DNA of 17,651 bases, from NCBI GenBank assembly GCA_910588435.1, contig CAJUPL010000036.1:1-17651 (forward strand). Reading direction: 5' to 3'. The notes beneath the pieces are model-generated. The model did no database searches. It was not told the origin of the DNA and worked only from the letters and a program-made list of their open reading frames with translations. The position numbers were made by a program, and so were the translations under genes. This DNA comes from an uncultured Eggerthellaceae bacterium (lineage in GTDB: Bacteria > Actinomycetota > Coriobacteriia > Coriobacteriales > Eggerthellaceae). Positions 6,564 to 13,591 of the stretch are shown here, piece after piece; positions within the stretch are counted from its first letter, which is position 1, and the number at the start of each line of letters is the position of its first letter.

Positions 6564-6602
6564 GTTTGTTCGATTGACAAAAGCGAACAAACGTTCTTAA
6601 AT
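6564..6602 (+). promoter_or_regulatory. SOS-type promoter of the polymerase gene: LexA box between -35 and -10
   Basis: A perfect -35 TTGACA (6574-6579) and a -10-like TTAAAT (6597-6602) are separated by exactly 17 bp. CGAACAAACGTTCT (6584-6597) fills most of that spacer. It fits the Gram-positive LexA/DinR consensus CGAAC-N4-GTTYC at all but the last base, with the GAAC-AAAC-GTTC core intact. In addition, GTTTGTTCG (6564-6572) is the exact reverse complement of CGAACAAAC (6584-6592), so a second half-site flanks the -35 at a spacing of 11 bp. LexA bound here would block RNA polymerase directly. The binding itself is inferred from the consensus. Confidence 0.85.
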
Positions 6603-6630
6603 CGTATGTCGAGAGAGGGGGACAAGCGGC

Positions 6631-7920
6631 ATGCGGTTCGCAAGATCAGACAGGCATATACTCCACGTTGACCTCAATTGCTGCTATGCGCAGGTGGAAT
6701 GCCAAGCGCACCCGGAGCTTCGGGACAAGCCGGTTGTGGTTGCGGGCAAGGAAGAGCTGCGCCACGGCATAGTCATGGCGAAGAACTTGCTTGCGAAGTC
6801 GTTCGGCATCAAGACGGCTGATACGCTGGCGGACGCGCGCCGCAAATGCCCGCATCTGGTGGTCTTGCCACCACACTATGACCTATACAAGAGAGCCTCG
6901 CGTGAGACGCGGCGCATCTACTACGACTACACATCCCAGGTGGAGCCATTCGGCATAGATGAGGCGTGGCTTGACGTCACGGGCTCTTTGCGTTGCCTCA
7001 GCATGTCGGCCGAAGACATAGCCTATGAGATATCAGAGCGCACGAAGGCAGAGCTTGGCCTCATGACCAGCGTAGGGCTCTCTTGGAACAAGGTGTTCGC
7101 GAAGTTCGGCTCTGACCACAAGAAGCCAGACGCCGTGACCATCATAGACCGTGACAACTTCAAGCAGATCGTCTGGGAGGCGCCCGTTCGCAAGCTCCTC
7201 TACGTCGGTGCTGCAACTGAGCGCAAGCTGCGCTCATCGGGGATCCTCACCATCGGGCAGCTGGCATGCGCTGGTGACTACTACCTCAAGCATCGCTTCG
7301 GCAAGATCGGATTCATGCTCCGTGACTTCGCCCGTGGGGATGATATGACGGAGGTCAAGGAGCTTGATCTTTGCAAGGCGGACGTTGACCGCGTGGTGAA
7401 GAGCTATGGCAACGGCACCACGTTCCCGCGTGACATCACAGACGACCAGACAGCACACGCTGTGGTGTGCATGCTGGCCGAGAGCGTGTCGCAGCGGATG
7501 CGCGAAGACGGCATGCGCGCGAAGACCATCGTGGTGGGCATTCGCTCAGGGATAGACCTTGGCATGGTCGTCCGCCAGGCAACCCTTCCCGTCCCCACAG
7601 ACATAACGTGCGAGATAGCAGACGCGGCATGGCAGCTCATGTGCGCGCATCACCGATTCTGCTGGGAGACGCCGGCGCGCGGGCTGCATGTATGCGTGAC
7701 GAACCTCGTTCCCGTCTCTGAAGACATCCAGCTTGTCCTGTTCGACCCGCTCCCGAAGAGAAGTGCGCTTGCCAAGCTTGACCGGGCTGTGGATGAGCTG
7801 CGCCGACGCTTCGGGAACAAGTGCGTGGTGTGGGGGCGCCAGATGACGGACGCAGATGCGTTTGCGCTGGATGCCAAGGCTGAGAACACAGTGCATCCCA
7901 TAGGGCTCCTGCATAGGTAG
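6631..7920 (+). CDS. dinB: Y-family translesion DNA polymerase (UmuC/UvrX-like branch of the DinB family)
   Basis: This 429-residue enzyme is predicted to copy past DNA lesions. The palm carries the first catalytic Asp in HVDLNCCYAQVE (D14), with Tyr19 at the steric-gate position that excludes ribonucleotides, and the second acidic pair in PFGIDEAWLDV (D110, E111). GLSWNKVFAKFGSDHKKP marks the typical finger/palm region, and a helix-hairpin-helix thumb with LYVGAATERKLRSSGILTIGQLA follows. The little-finger domain ends in QLVLF (residues 367-371), a good sliding-clamp binding motif, followed by KLDRAVDELRRRFGNKCVV, as in UvrX/YqjW-type Gram-positive enzymes. No residue expected for catalysis is missing. 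The ATG has a strong ribosome site (AGGGGGA, about 9 nt upstream). The LexA box in its promoter indicates induction by DNA damage. Confidence 0.93.
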   Translation: MRFARSDRHILHVDLNCCYAQVECQAHPELRDKPVVVAGKEELRHGIVMAKNLLAKSFGIKTADTLADARRKCPHLVVLPPHYDLYKRASRETRRIYYDYTSQVEPFGIDEAWLDVTGSLRCLSMSAEDIAYEISERTKAELGLMTSVGLSWNKVFAKFGSDHKKPDAVTIIDRDNFKQIVWEAPVRKLLYVGAATERKLRSSGILTIGQLACAGDYYLKHRFGKIGFMLRDFARGDDMTEVKELDLCKADVDRVVKSYGNGTTFPRDITDDQTAHAVVCMLAESVSQRMREDGMRAKTIVVGIRSGIDLGMVVRQATLPVPTDITCEIADAAWQLMCAHHRFCWETPARGLHVCVTNLVPVSEDIQLVLFDPLPKRSALAKLDRAVDELRRRFGNKCVVWGRQMTDADAFALDAKAENTVHPIGLLHR

Positions 7921-7927
7921 CGTCATC

Positions 7928-8206
7928 GTGGTGCGCGGGATAGACAGACGAGAGAAGCGCTACGTGGAGGTGATAGCCCGCTTCTTAGAGGATGGCGCTT
8001 GTGAGCCTTTGGCCATCATCTTGGATGACGGCCGCAAGTTCCTCATAGACAGGACCGTTGAGGTGCGCCGCGCTGCCAGCATGAAGGTGGGCGGATACGG
8101 CCTTCGCTACACCGTCATGATAGAGGGAAGGGCGAAGCAGCTCTGGCGGGACGACAGGGGATGGTATGTGGAATACATCATCTCTGACGGCATAGGATCC
8201 ATGTAG
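7928..8206 (+). CDS. Small conserved-looking protein encoded beside the Y-family polymerase
   Basis: The product has 92 residues, starting at GTG only 7 nt after the polymerase stop codon (a second GTG follows at once), so the two genes share a transcript. The sequence has beta-rich character with alternating hydrophobics: RYVEVIARFLEDG, EPLAIILDDGRKFLIDRTVEVRRAA, GGYGLRYTVMIEGRAKQLWRDDRGWYVE. It has no signal peptide, membrane segment or catalytic motif that I can see. Its position parallels small partner genes such as yolD-type genes next to uvrX in Firmicutes, and its pattern recalls small uncharacterised proteins found beside ImuB/DinB-like genes in Gram-positives (possibly the DUF6504 group). 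That family assignment is a recollection of pattern and needs a profile search. SOS co-induction is likely by context. Confidence 0.75.
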   Translation: MVRGIDRREKRYVEVIARFLEDGACEPLAIILDDGRKFLIDRTVEVRRAASMKVGGYGLRYTVMIEGRAKQLWRDDRGWYVEYIISDGIGSM

Positions 8207-8333
8207 CGTGCAAATGCGCCTGCGATCGCTCCCGCGCGTATGCCGGATCTTCGGCCTTGCTGTCTTTGCTTGACCTGGATCTCTTTCAACGCTTCCGATG
8301 AGGCCTGATATTCCGTATCTTCCCTTTTAGTAC
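8207..8333. other. Intergenic stretch with no supported feature
   Basis: I see no gene, hairpin terminator or promoter of quality between the small partner gene and the next repeat cluster. A perfect 8-bp palindrome GCGATCGC lies at 8222-8229. TTGACC at 8270-8275 lacks a matching -10. The - strand frame here is open but has no ribosome site and runs into repeat DNA. Confidence 0.5.
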
Positions 8334-8590
8334 GCGCCTGCATTGCTTGTCGCAGCATCCCCCCTCCATTGTGAGCGCTTGCATCGCAAGCGCAGCATTG
8401 CTCCCCCCCATTGTGGGCGTCTCCATTGGAGACGCAGCATTGCGATGAGCAATGCGTAACTTGCCCGACAGGGCAAGAACACCCGGAAGCCAGCAACTGG
8501 TCAGGCAACCTTGCCTGGCGCAGATGGCCTATCCGGGTGCTTCGGGCTGCCGCCCTCATTTCGCCACCTTCTCGCCCTTCGGGCTCTCAG
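8334..8590 (+). repeat. GNNA hairpin chain, copy R3, with h1 unit amplified
   Basis: Three h1 units begin at 8334, 8375 and 8417 (period 41-42 bp): a degenerate one, GCGCTTGC (8375-8382)/GCAAGCGC (8386-8393), and GCGTCTC (8417-8423)/GAGACGC (8429-8435). They are separated by C-runs and ATTGTG(A/G)G. h2 is GCATTGC (8437-8443), loop GATGA, GCAATGC (8449-8455). After CGTAAC, h3 is TTGCCC (8461-8466), loop GACA, GGGCAA (8471-8476). h4 is CAGGCAA (8502-8508)/TTGCCTG (8511-8517). A further hairpin GGGTG (8535-8539)/CGCCC (8551-8555) corresponds to GGTGT/ACACC in R2. It ends in CCCTCATTTCG, as R2 does. Confidence 0.85.
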
Positions 8591-8593
8591 GTA

Positions 8594-8672
8594 GCTGCGG
8601 CTGCAATGCAGCCGCCTACCGCAGGGGGCACTACTGCGGTGGAGATGCAGCCGCCCACACAGAGGGAGGGGC
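8594..8672 (-). repeat. Inverted hairpin units closing R3
   Basis: Two 40-bp units run opposite to R3. The first has stem GCGGCTG (8597-8603)/CAGCCGC (8609-8615); its flank CTACCGCAGGGGG is the exact reverse complement of the sequence just before h1 of R4 (17382-17391 region). The second starts at CTGCGG (8634) and is degenerate. ACCGCA (8618-8623) can also pair with TGCGGT (8635-8640). As with R2, forward units on the left and reverse units on the right give the cluster terminal inverted repeats. Confidence 0.75.
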
Positions 8673-8696
8673 CGCTCACTCTCAGTAGGTCATCTT

Positions 8697-8705
8697 TGGT
8701 AGAAT
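8697..8705 (+). promoter_or_regulatory. Candidate extended -10 promoter for prfA-prmC-punA
   Basis: TTGG followed by TAGAAT gives the extended -10 form TG-N-TAGAAT (TG 8697-8698, hexamer 8700-8705). No clear -35 is present, which an extended -10 can tolerate. Transcription would start near 8712, giving a leader of about 36 nt. It lies just beyond the last inverted repeat unit. Confidence 0.5.
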
Positions 8706-8747
8706 CCATGCGTTTGGGTGAATGCATACCATGAGGATCTGAGGCTG

Positions 8748-9821
8748 ATGGCTGATACAGATATGAAAGAGAAGCTCGAGAAGTTCTTGAGCGCCTACCA
8801 AGAGCTCCAGGACAAGATGGGCGATCCTGCCATCCTGGCTGACCAAAAGGAATACAACCGCCTGGCCAAGGAATATGCTGATCAGGGGCCATTGGCTAAG
8901 AAGGCATCTGAGTACATCAGCGCCATGGATGACCTGGAGGCTGCCAAGGAGATGCTCTCTGACGCGGACATGAAGGAGTTCGCGCAAGAGGAGATCTCAG
9001 GCATAGAAGCCAAGCTCCCGCAGCTTGAAGAGGATATCAAGTTCATGCTCATCCCGGCAGACCCGGCCGATGAGAAGAACATCATCGTGGAGATCCGCGC
9101 CGCCGCGGGCGGTGACGAGGCTGCCATATTCGCGGGGGATCTGTACAAGATGTATGAGCACTTCGTCTCAAGCCAAGGCTGGAAGACGGAGACCCTGGAC
9201 GTCTCGCCATCAGAGACGGGCGGCTACAAGGAGATCCAGTTCAAGGTCAAGGGCGACCACGTCTACTCCATGATGAAGTTCGAAAGCGGCGTGCACCGCG
9301 TGCAGCGCGTGCCGAAGACGGAGAGCCAGGGCCGCATCCACACCTCAACCGCCACTGTGGCGGTGCTTCCTGAGGCTGATGAGGTTGAGGTTGAGATCAA
9401 CGAGAATGACCTGCGCATAGACGTCTTCCGCGCAGGCGGCCCGGGTGGTCAGTGCGTCAACACCACTGACTCTGCGGTGCGCATCACGCACATCCCAACG
9501 GGCCTTGTGGTGCAGTCGCAAGACCAGAAGTCACAGCTGCAGAACAAGATAGCTGCCATGAGCGTCCTTCGCGCGCGCCTGTACGAGAAGATGCTGGCAG
9601 AGCAGCAGGCAGCAGAGGGCGCTGAGCGCTTGGCGCAGATCGGCACCGGTGACAGGGCGGAGAAGATCCGCACGTACAACGGTCCGCAAGACCGCGTGAC
9701 GGATCACCGCATCGGCTTCAACTCAAGCTACAACGACGTCCTTTTGGGGGACAAGCTGGTGGATGTCATCACGGCGCTTCAGGCGGCTGACCGCGCGCAG
9801 AAGCTAGAGGCCGCGGTGTGA
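8748..9821 (+). CDS. prfA: Peptide chain release factor 1
   Basis: This protein ends translation at UAA and UAG. It has 357 residues, the normal length. The peptide-anticodon loop reads RVPKTESQGRIHTS, with P-K-T in the P-x-T position of RF1 rather than the SPF of RF2. The peptidyl-transferase loop has GGQ at residues 233-235 in AGGPGGQCVNTTDSAVRITH, and the N-terminal helical domain is intact. I place the start at ATG 8748 (MADTDMKEKLEKF) because GAGGA at 8733-8737 serves it. The in-frame GTG at 8718 would add ten residues unlike RF1 and has no ribosome site. The stop codon overlaps the prmC start, so the methyltransferase and its substrate are coupled in translation. Confidence 0.97.
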   Translation: MADTDMKEKLEKFLSAYQELQDKMGDPAILADQKEYNRLAKEYADQGPLAKKASEYISAMDDLEAAKEMLSDADMKEFAQEEISGIEAKLPQLEEDIKFMLIPADPADEKNIIVEIRAAAGGDEAAIFAGDLYKMYEHFVSSQGWKTETLDVSPSETGGYKEIQFKVKGDHVYSMMKFESGVHRVQRVPKTESQGRIHTSTATVAVLPEADEVEVEINENDLRIDVFRAGGPGGQCVNTTDSAVRITHIPTGLVVQSQDQKSQLQNKIAAMSVLRARLYEKMLAEQQAAEGAERLAQIGTGDRAEKIRTYNGPQDRVTDHRIGFNSSYNDVLLGDKLVDVITALQAADRAQKLEAAV

Positions 9822-10744
9822 CGCAACCCCAGGATATCTGGACCGTCAAAGCCGCGCTTGACTGGACGCGCGACTACCTTGAGCAGAAGGGCGCCGCAGA
9901 GCCGCTGATCTCAGCGCGCATGCTGCTATCGCACGCAACGGGGCTAACGCACCTTGAGCTCTACACCATGTTCGACCGCCCGCTCTCAGCAGACGAGCGC
10001 GCCTGTCTGCGCGAAGGCGTGGCCAGGCGTGCCGCCCATGAGCCCATCCAGTACATCACAGGCCGCGCGCCCTTCCGCTACATAGAGCTTGACGTGCGCC
10101 CAGGCGTGCTCATCCCGCGCCCTGAAACGGAGATGCTGGTGGACGTTGCGCTCCAAGGGCTTGCGAACGCGGGCGTGCTTGCGAACGCGCCCGGCCTTGC
10201 AAGCCAGCCCGGCTTGCAAGCGCCCCTTGTGGCTGACATCTGCACGGGCAGTGGGAACGTTGCCTGCTCTGTGGCACACGAGGTGCCAGACGCTGAGGTC
10301 TGGGCAACAGACATCTCAGCTGATGCCTGCCAGGTGTCACTTGAGAATGCGCGCCGCTTGGGGCTTGATGAGCGCGTCCACGTTCGCGAAGGGGACCTGA
10401 CCTGTCCCATCCCAGATGAGCTTCATGGTAGCTTCGTGTGCGTGATATCCAACCCGCCATACGTGCCGGAAGATGTTTGGGCGCATCTTCCTGATGAGGT
10501 TCGCGAACATGAGCCCAAGCTGGCCTTGGCGGCGGGGGAGGACGGATTGGACGTGTTCCGGCGCCTTCTGCCGGAAGCCCTCAAGCTGCTCAAAGGCGGC
10601 GGCTTGCTAGCGGTGGAGCTGCATGAGGAGGCCCTTGATGCCGCAGTCAACGCAGCCATAGAGGCGGGATTTGCAGACGTGCAAGCGATAGATGACCTGA
10701 CAGGACGCCCGCGCATATTGAGCGCGCGCAAGGAGATGGAGTGA
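9818..10744 (+). CDS. prmC: Release-factor glutamine N5-methyltransferase
   Basis: This enzyme transfers a methyl group from S-adenosylmethionine to the glutamine of the release-factor GGQ motif. Of 308 residues, the N-terminal helical recognition domain (about 10-105) includes EPIQYITGRAPF and VLIPRPETEMLVD. The SAM-binding motif I is DICTGSGNVACSVA (from residue 140), and the substrate-glutamine motif NPPY is at residues 212-215. Translation starts at GTG, overlapping the prfA stop by 4 nt (GTGA). Unusually, residues 115-138 between the two domains consist of a hexapeptide repeat (LANAGV, LANAPG, LASQPG, LQAP) encoded by an 18-bp tandem repeat. The usual linker is shorter. The catalytic motifs are intact, so function is expected. 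Confidence 0.95.
   Translation: MTQPQDIWTVKAALDWTRDYLEQKGAAEPLISARMLLSHATGLTHLELYTMFDRPLSADERACLREGVARRAAHEPIQYITGRAPFRYIELDVRPGVLIPRPETEMLVDVALQGLANAGVLANAPGLASQPGLQAPLVADICTGSGNVACSVAHEVPDAEVWATDISADACQVSLENARRLGLDERVHVREGDLTCPIPDELHGSFVCVISNPPYVPEDVWAHLPDEVREHEPKLALAAGEDGLDVFRRLLPEALKLLKGGGLLAVELHEEALDAAVNAAIEAGFADVQAIDDLTGRPRILSARKEME
10160..10231 (+). repeat. In-frame 18-bp tandem repeat inside prmC
   Basis: Units begin at 10160, 10178, 10196 and 10214. The first two share CTTGCGAACGCG; the third reads CTTGCAAGCCAGCCCGGC; the fourth is partial. The period of 18 keeps the frame and yields an Ala/Gly/Pro-rich spacer. CTTGCAAG, a perfect palindrome, occurs at 10196-10203 and 10213-10220. 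Confidence 0.8.
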
Positions 10745-11586
10745 GACGTATGGAAGAGATGGATCTGACAAGCTGGCTGCCAGAGTCAGCAAAAGCCGTG
10801 GAAGTGCGCCTAGCGGGGCGCGCGCCTGAGCTGGGCATCATCCTCGGCAGCGGGTTGGGCCCGCTAGCTGAGTCCATAGGAGATAGCGCGCAGATCCCGT
10901 TCGCAGATGTGCCGCACATGCGCACCTCAACAGCGACCAGCCACGTTGGGCGCTTCGTCTGCGGAGACCTAGCGGGCAAGCAGGTGATCTGCATGCAGGG
11001 GCGCCTCCACGGATACGAGGGCAACACCTCGCAAGAGATAGCCTATCCGGTGTGGCTCATGCATGAGCTGGGCGTGCGCGCGCTGATCGTGACGAATGCG
11101 GTTGGCGCCATCAACGAGAGCTACCGCCCGGGGGACTTCTGCCTGATGAGGGACCACATCAACTTCACGGGGCGCAACCCCGTTGCTGGCCTTGAGCCCA
11201 ACAAGCTGGCGGACCGCTTCTTCACCATGTATGAGGCGTATGACCCGGAGTTCCGCGAAGTTGCGCGCGCATCCGCGCTCAAGCTGGGGATCCCGCTGCA
11301 AGAGGGCGTCTACCTGGGGCTTTTGGGTCCAAGCTTCGAAACGGCTGCGGAGATACAGGCCTTCGCCAGGTGGGGCGCGGACACCGTTGCCATGAGCGTT
11401 TGCGAGGAGGTCATCGCGGCGCGCCACGTTGGCATGCGCGTGCTGGGCATGTCATTGGTGGTGAACATGGCGTGCGGCGTTGGCGGCGTGAACCCGCTGG
11501 ATGATGACCCGCTGAAGGTGGCTCAGAGCCGTGAAGCAGATTTCTGCCGCCTGATGGAAAGAATCGTAGCCGAAATGACGATCTGA
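10741..11586 (+). CDS. punA: Purine nucleoside phosphorylase (trimeric, low-mass type)
   Basis: It splits inosine and guanosine with phosphate into base plus (deoxy)ribose-1-phosphate in purine salvage. Its 281 residues fit the trimeric class. Visible signatures are the phosphate-binding GSGLGPLAE, GRLHGYEGNTSQEIAYPVWLMHELGV, the TNAVGAIN strand, GLLGPSFETAAEIQAFARWGADTVAMS with the purine-binding Phe-Glu, and SLVVNMACGV with the base-contacting Asn. MSVCEEVIAARH stands where many homologues have MSTVPEVIVARH. GTG 10741 is chosen because AAGGAG lies 5 nt upstream and it overlaps the prmC stop as GTGA; ATG 10750 would also work. The link with prfA-prmC is by operon only. Confidence 0.93.
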   Translation: MRRMEEMDLTSWLPESAKAVEVRLAGRAPELGIILGSGLGPLAESIGDSAQIPFADVPHMRTSTATSHVGRFVCGDLAGKQVICMQGRLHGYEGNTSQEIAYPVWLMHELGVRALIVTNAVGAINESYRPGDFCLMRDHINFTGRNPVAGLEPNKLADRFFTMYEAYDPEFREVARASALKLGIPLQEGVYLGLLGPSFETAAEIQAFARWGADTVAMSVCEEVIAARHVGMRVLGMSLVVNMACGVGGVNPLDDDPLKVAQSREADFCRLMERIVAEMTI

Positions 11587-11590
11587 GGGG

Positions 11591-11596
11591 TATACT
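11591..11596 (+). promoter_or_regulatory. Candidate -10 box for the ilv leader
   Basis: TATACT, one base from consensus, lies 5 bp after the punA stop codon. No good -35 is present at 16-18 bp. A start near 11602-11604 would give a leader of about 315 nt before ilvD. GGGGTAT (11587-11593) can pair with ATACCCC (11613-11619), so the same bases might instead form a weak hairpin at the end of a read-through punA transcript. Confidence 0.4.
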
Positions 11597-11601
11597 CCCA
11601 T

Positions 11602-11862
11602 CCAACAAGCTGATACCCCGAAATGCGTTGAAGGGCCAAGACGGGGCGAACGCGGCACCCAAGCAAGCCTGCGGTTCTGGAAGCAGGCACGCCGCGCGAA
11701 CCGAACACCTTGTCCCTGAGCAGTTCGGCAATGTTGGTTGTTGCGTCTGACAGGCTTACCAGCCGGGGCGCAATGGCTTGCAGCGCCGGGCCGGTGACAC
11801 CGTGATATGTCAAAGCGTGCCAAGCGCTCCGTGCGCGTGGTGCCTTGCATGAACAATGATCA
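11602..11862 (+). ncRNA. Structured leader region of the ilv operon (class unknown)
   Basis: This non-coding stretch between punA and the attenuator-like terminator holds several good stems: GCCTGC/GCAGGC around loop GGTTCTGGAA, enclosed by CGCGGC/GCCGCG; CCGAAC/GTTCGG; and GGCGC/GCGCC around AATGGCTTGCA. Near its end, GCG-T-GGTG can pair with CACCCGC and so hide the left arm of the terminator, a possible antiterminator. The bases TGGTGCC faintly resemble a T-box (TGGT fits the ACCA end of Ile, Val or Leu tRNAs), but I cannot identify a specifier loop or the full conserved T-box core. A 25-residue frame starting MLVVASDRL (11731-11805) is not rich in Ile/Val/Leu beyond its first codons. Regulation by branched-chain amino acids is therefore inference. 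Confidence 0.45.
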
Positions 11863-11896
11863 CCCGCTGTCTGGCATTGCAGGCAGCGGGTTTTTT
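11863..11896 (+). terminator. Strong intrinsic terminator just upstream of ilvD
   Basis: CCCGCTGTCTG (11863-11873) pairs with CAGGCAGCGGG (11880-11890) over 11 bp with one G-U, loop GCATTG, followed directly by six T residues (11891-11896). It lies 22 nt before the ilvD GTG and about 280 nt after punA. Placed this close to the start codon it is better explained as an attenuator of the ilv operon than as the end of punA alone, although it could serve both. Confidence 0.88.
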
Positions 11897-11917
11897 GTTC
11901 GAAGGGAGAGGGGATAA

Positions 11918-13591
11918 GTGGAGCTTAGGAGCAGCAAGATCAAGCAAGGGGTTGCGCGCGCACCGCACAGGAGCCTGCTCAAGGCAGACGGCATCACTGA
12001 TGAGGAGATGAGCCGCCCGTTCATCGCCGTCCTCAACTCAAGGAATGACATCATCCCGGGGCACACCAATCTGGACAAGATAGCGGAGGCCGTCAAAGCC
12101 GGGATCTACATGGCAGGTGGGGTCCCGTTCGAGATATCAACCATAGGGGTGTGCGACGGCATCGCCATGAACCATGACGGCATGCACTACTCATTGGTGT
12201 CACGTGAGACCATCGCGGACTCCGTGGAGATAGCCATGCAGGGACACGCGTTCGACGGCCTGGTCTGCATCCCGAACTGCGACAAGGTGGTCCCCGGCAT
12301 GCTGATAGGCGCGCTCCGCGTGAATGCGCCCACCGTGTTCGTGTCCGGCGGCCCAATGCTGGCAGGCAAGCAGCCCGGCGGCTGCGGCCCAACCACTGAC
12401 CTGAACACCCTCTTCGACGGCGCGGCGTCTGTGATGAACGGCGCCATGACCGAAGAGGAGCTTGCATACTATGAGGACACCGCGTGCCCCACTTGCGGGT
12501 CATGCTCAGGGATGTTCACGGCGAACTCCATGAACTGCCTCTGCGAGGCGCTTGGCATAGCGCTCCCGGGCAACGGCACCATCCCGGCTGTGTACTCTGA
12601 GCGCATCCGCCTGGCGAAGCGTGCTGGCATGAAGATCATGGAGCTGGTCGAGCGCGGCATCTGCGCGAAGGATATCGTGAATGCGGCCGCCATCCACAAC
12701 GCCATGGAGTGCGATATGGCGTTCGGCGGCTCCACCAATACTGTGCTGCATCTGACAGCCATCTCGCGCGCGGCGGGTTGCCCCATCACCATGGAGGACT
12801 GGGAGGCGGCAAGCGTTCGCACTCCGCATCTGGTTAAGCTCCAGCCATCCGGCCCGCGCCCGCTCTCTGACTTGTATGAGGTTGGCGGCGTGCCCGTTGT
12901 GATGCATGAGCTTGACCAGCTGGGGCTTCTGGATGAGTCCGCGCTCACCTGCATGGGGCCGCTTCCGGAATACATAAAAGACTGCACGAAGGCCGCAGAC
13001 GGCGAGGTCTGCCGCGCTCATGACAACCCGTTCTCAGAGCATGGGGCGCTCAAGGTGCTCACCGGCAACATCGCGCCGAAGGGTGCCATCGTCAAGAAGT
13101 CCGCGGTGGCTCCAGAGATGCTCACGCACACTGGTCCCGCCCGCGTCTTCAACAGCGAAGAGGAGGCGTGCGAGGCCATCAACGGCGGCGCCATCAAGGC
13201 GGGGGATGTCATCGTGATCCGCTACGAGGGGCCGAAGGGCGGCCCGGGCATGCGCGAGATGCTCACGCCAACGTCCTCCATCGTGGGGATGGGTCTCTCA
13301 TCAAGCGTTGCGCTCATCACAGACGGGCGCTTCTCAGGCGCCACCAAGGGCCCGGCTGTGGGCCATGTTAGCCCGGAAGCCGCGGCAGGCGGCCCAATCG
13401 CTCTCATCCGCGAAGGGGACTCCGTCACGGTTGACATCGAGGGCGGCGCGCTCACGCTGAACATCCCGGATGAGGAGATGGAAGAGCGCCAGCGCGCTTT
13501 CCAGCCGCCAGCACCGAAGCACGACCACGGCGTGCTAGCCAAATACGCAAGGATGGTCTCATCAGCAGACGAGGGGGCGTATGTCCAATGA
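11918..13591 (+). CDS. ilvD: Dihydroxy-acid dehydratase
   Basis: It removes water from 2,3-dihydroxy-isovalerate and -methylvalerate to give the keto acids before valine and isoleucine. The 557 residues are full length. Iron-sulfur cysteines are seen at C121 (NCDKVVPGM) and in CPTCGSCSGM (C190, C193, C196). At the place where [2Fe-2S] members carry a third cysteine (PCN), this protein has PGH (residues 47-49), as in the E. coli [4Fe-4S] type, so an oxygen-sensitive cluster is predicted. FVSGGPM, MAFGGSTNTVLHL, KGGPGMREMLTPTS and TDGRFSGATKGPAVGHVSPEA are typical. Start GTG 11918 follows GGGAGAGGGG. The stop overlaps the ilvB start (ATGA). Confidence 0.97.
   Translation: MELRSSKIKQGVARAPHRSLLKADGITDEEMSRPFIAVLNSRNDIIPGHTNLDKIAEAVKAGIYMAGGVPFEISTIGVCDGIAMNHDGMHYSLVSRETIADSVEIAMQGHAFDGLVCIPNCDKVVPGMLIGALRVNAPTVFVSGGPMLAGKQPGGCGPTTDLNTLFDGAASVMNGAMTEEELAYYEDTACPTCGSCSGMFTANSMNCLCEALGIALPGNGTIPAVYSERIRLAKRAGMKIMELVERGICAKDIVNAAAIHNAMECDMAFGGSTNTVLHLTAISRAAGCPITMEDWEAASVRTPHLVKLQPSGPRPLSDLYEVGGVPVVMHELDQLGLLDESALTCMGPLPEYIKDCTKAADGEVCRAHDNPFSEHGALKVLTGNIAPKGAIVKKSAVAPEMLTHTGPARVFNSEEEACEAINGGAIKAGDVIVIRYEGPKGGPGMREMLTPTSSIVGMGLSSSVALITDGRFSGATKGPAVGHVSPEAAAGGPIALIREGDSVTVDIEGGALTLNIPDEEMEERQRAFQPPAPKHDHGVLAKYARMVSSADEGAYVQ

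Noticed and set aside
8107..8333. Small - strand gene (EYQASSEALKEIQVKQRQQG...)
   Set aside because: It overlaps the better-supported partner gene, lacks a ribosome site and starts inside repeat DNA.
8718..8747. Upstream GTG start for prfA
   Set aside because: It would add ten residues unlike RF1 and lacks a ribosome site, whereas ATG 8748 has GAGGA upstream.
11731..11805. ilv leader peptide MLVVASDRLTS...
   Set aside because: Only L-V-V at the start are branched-chain codons, no ribosome site is obvious, and the frame does not overlap the terminator stem.
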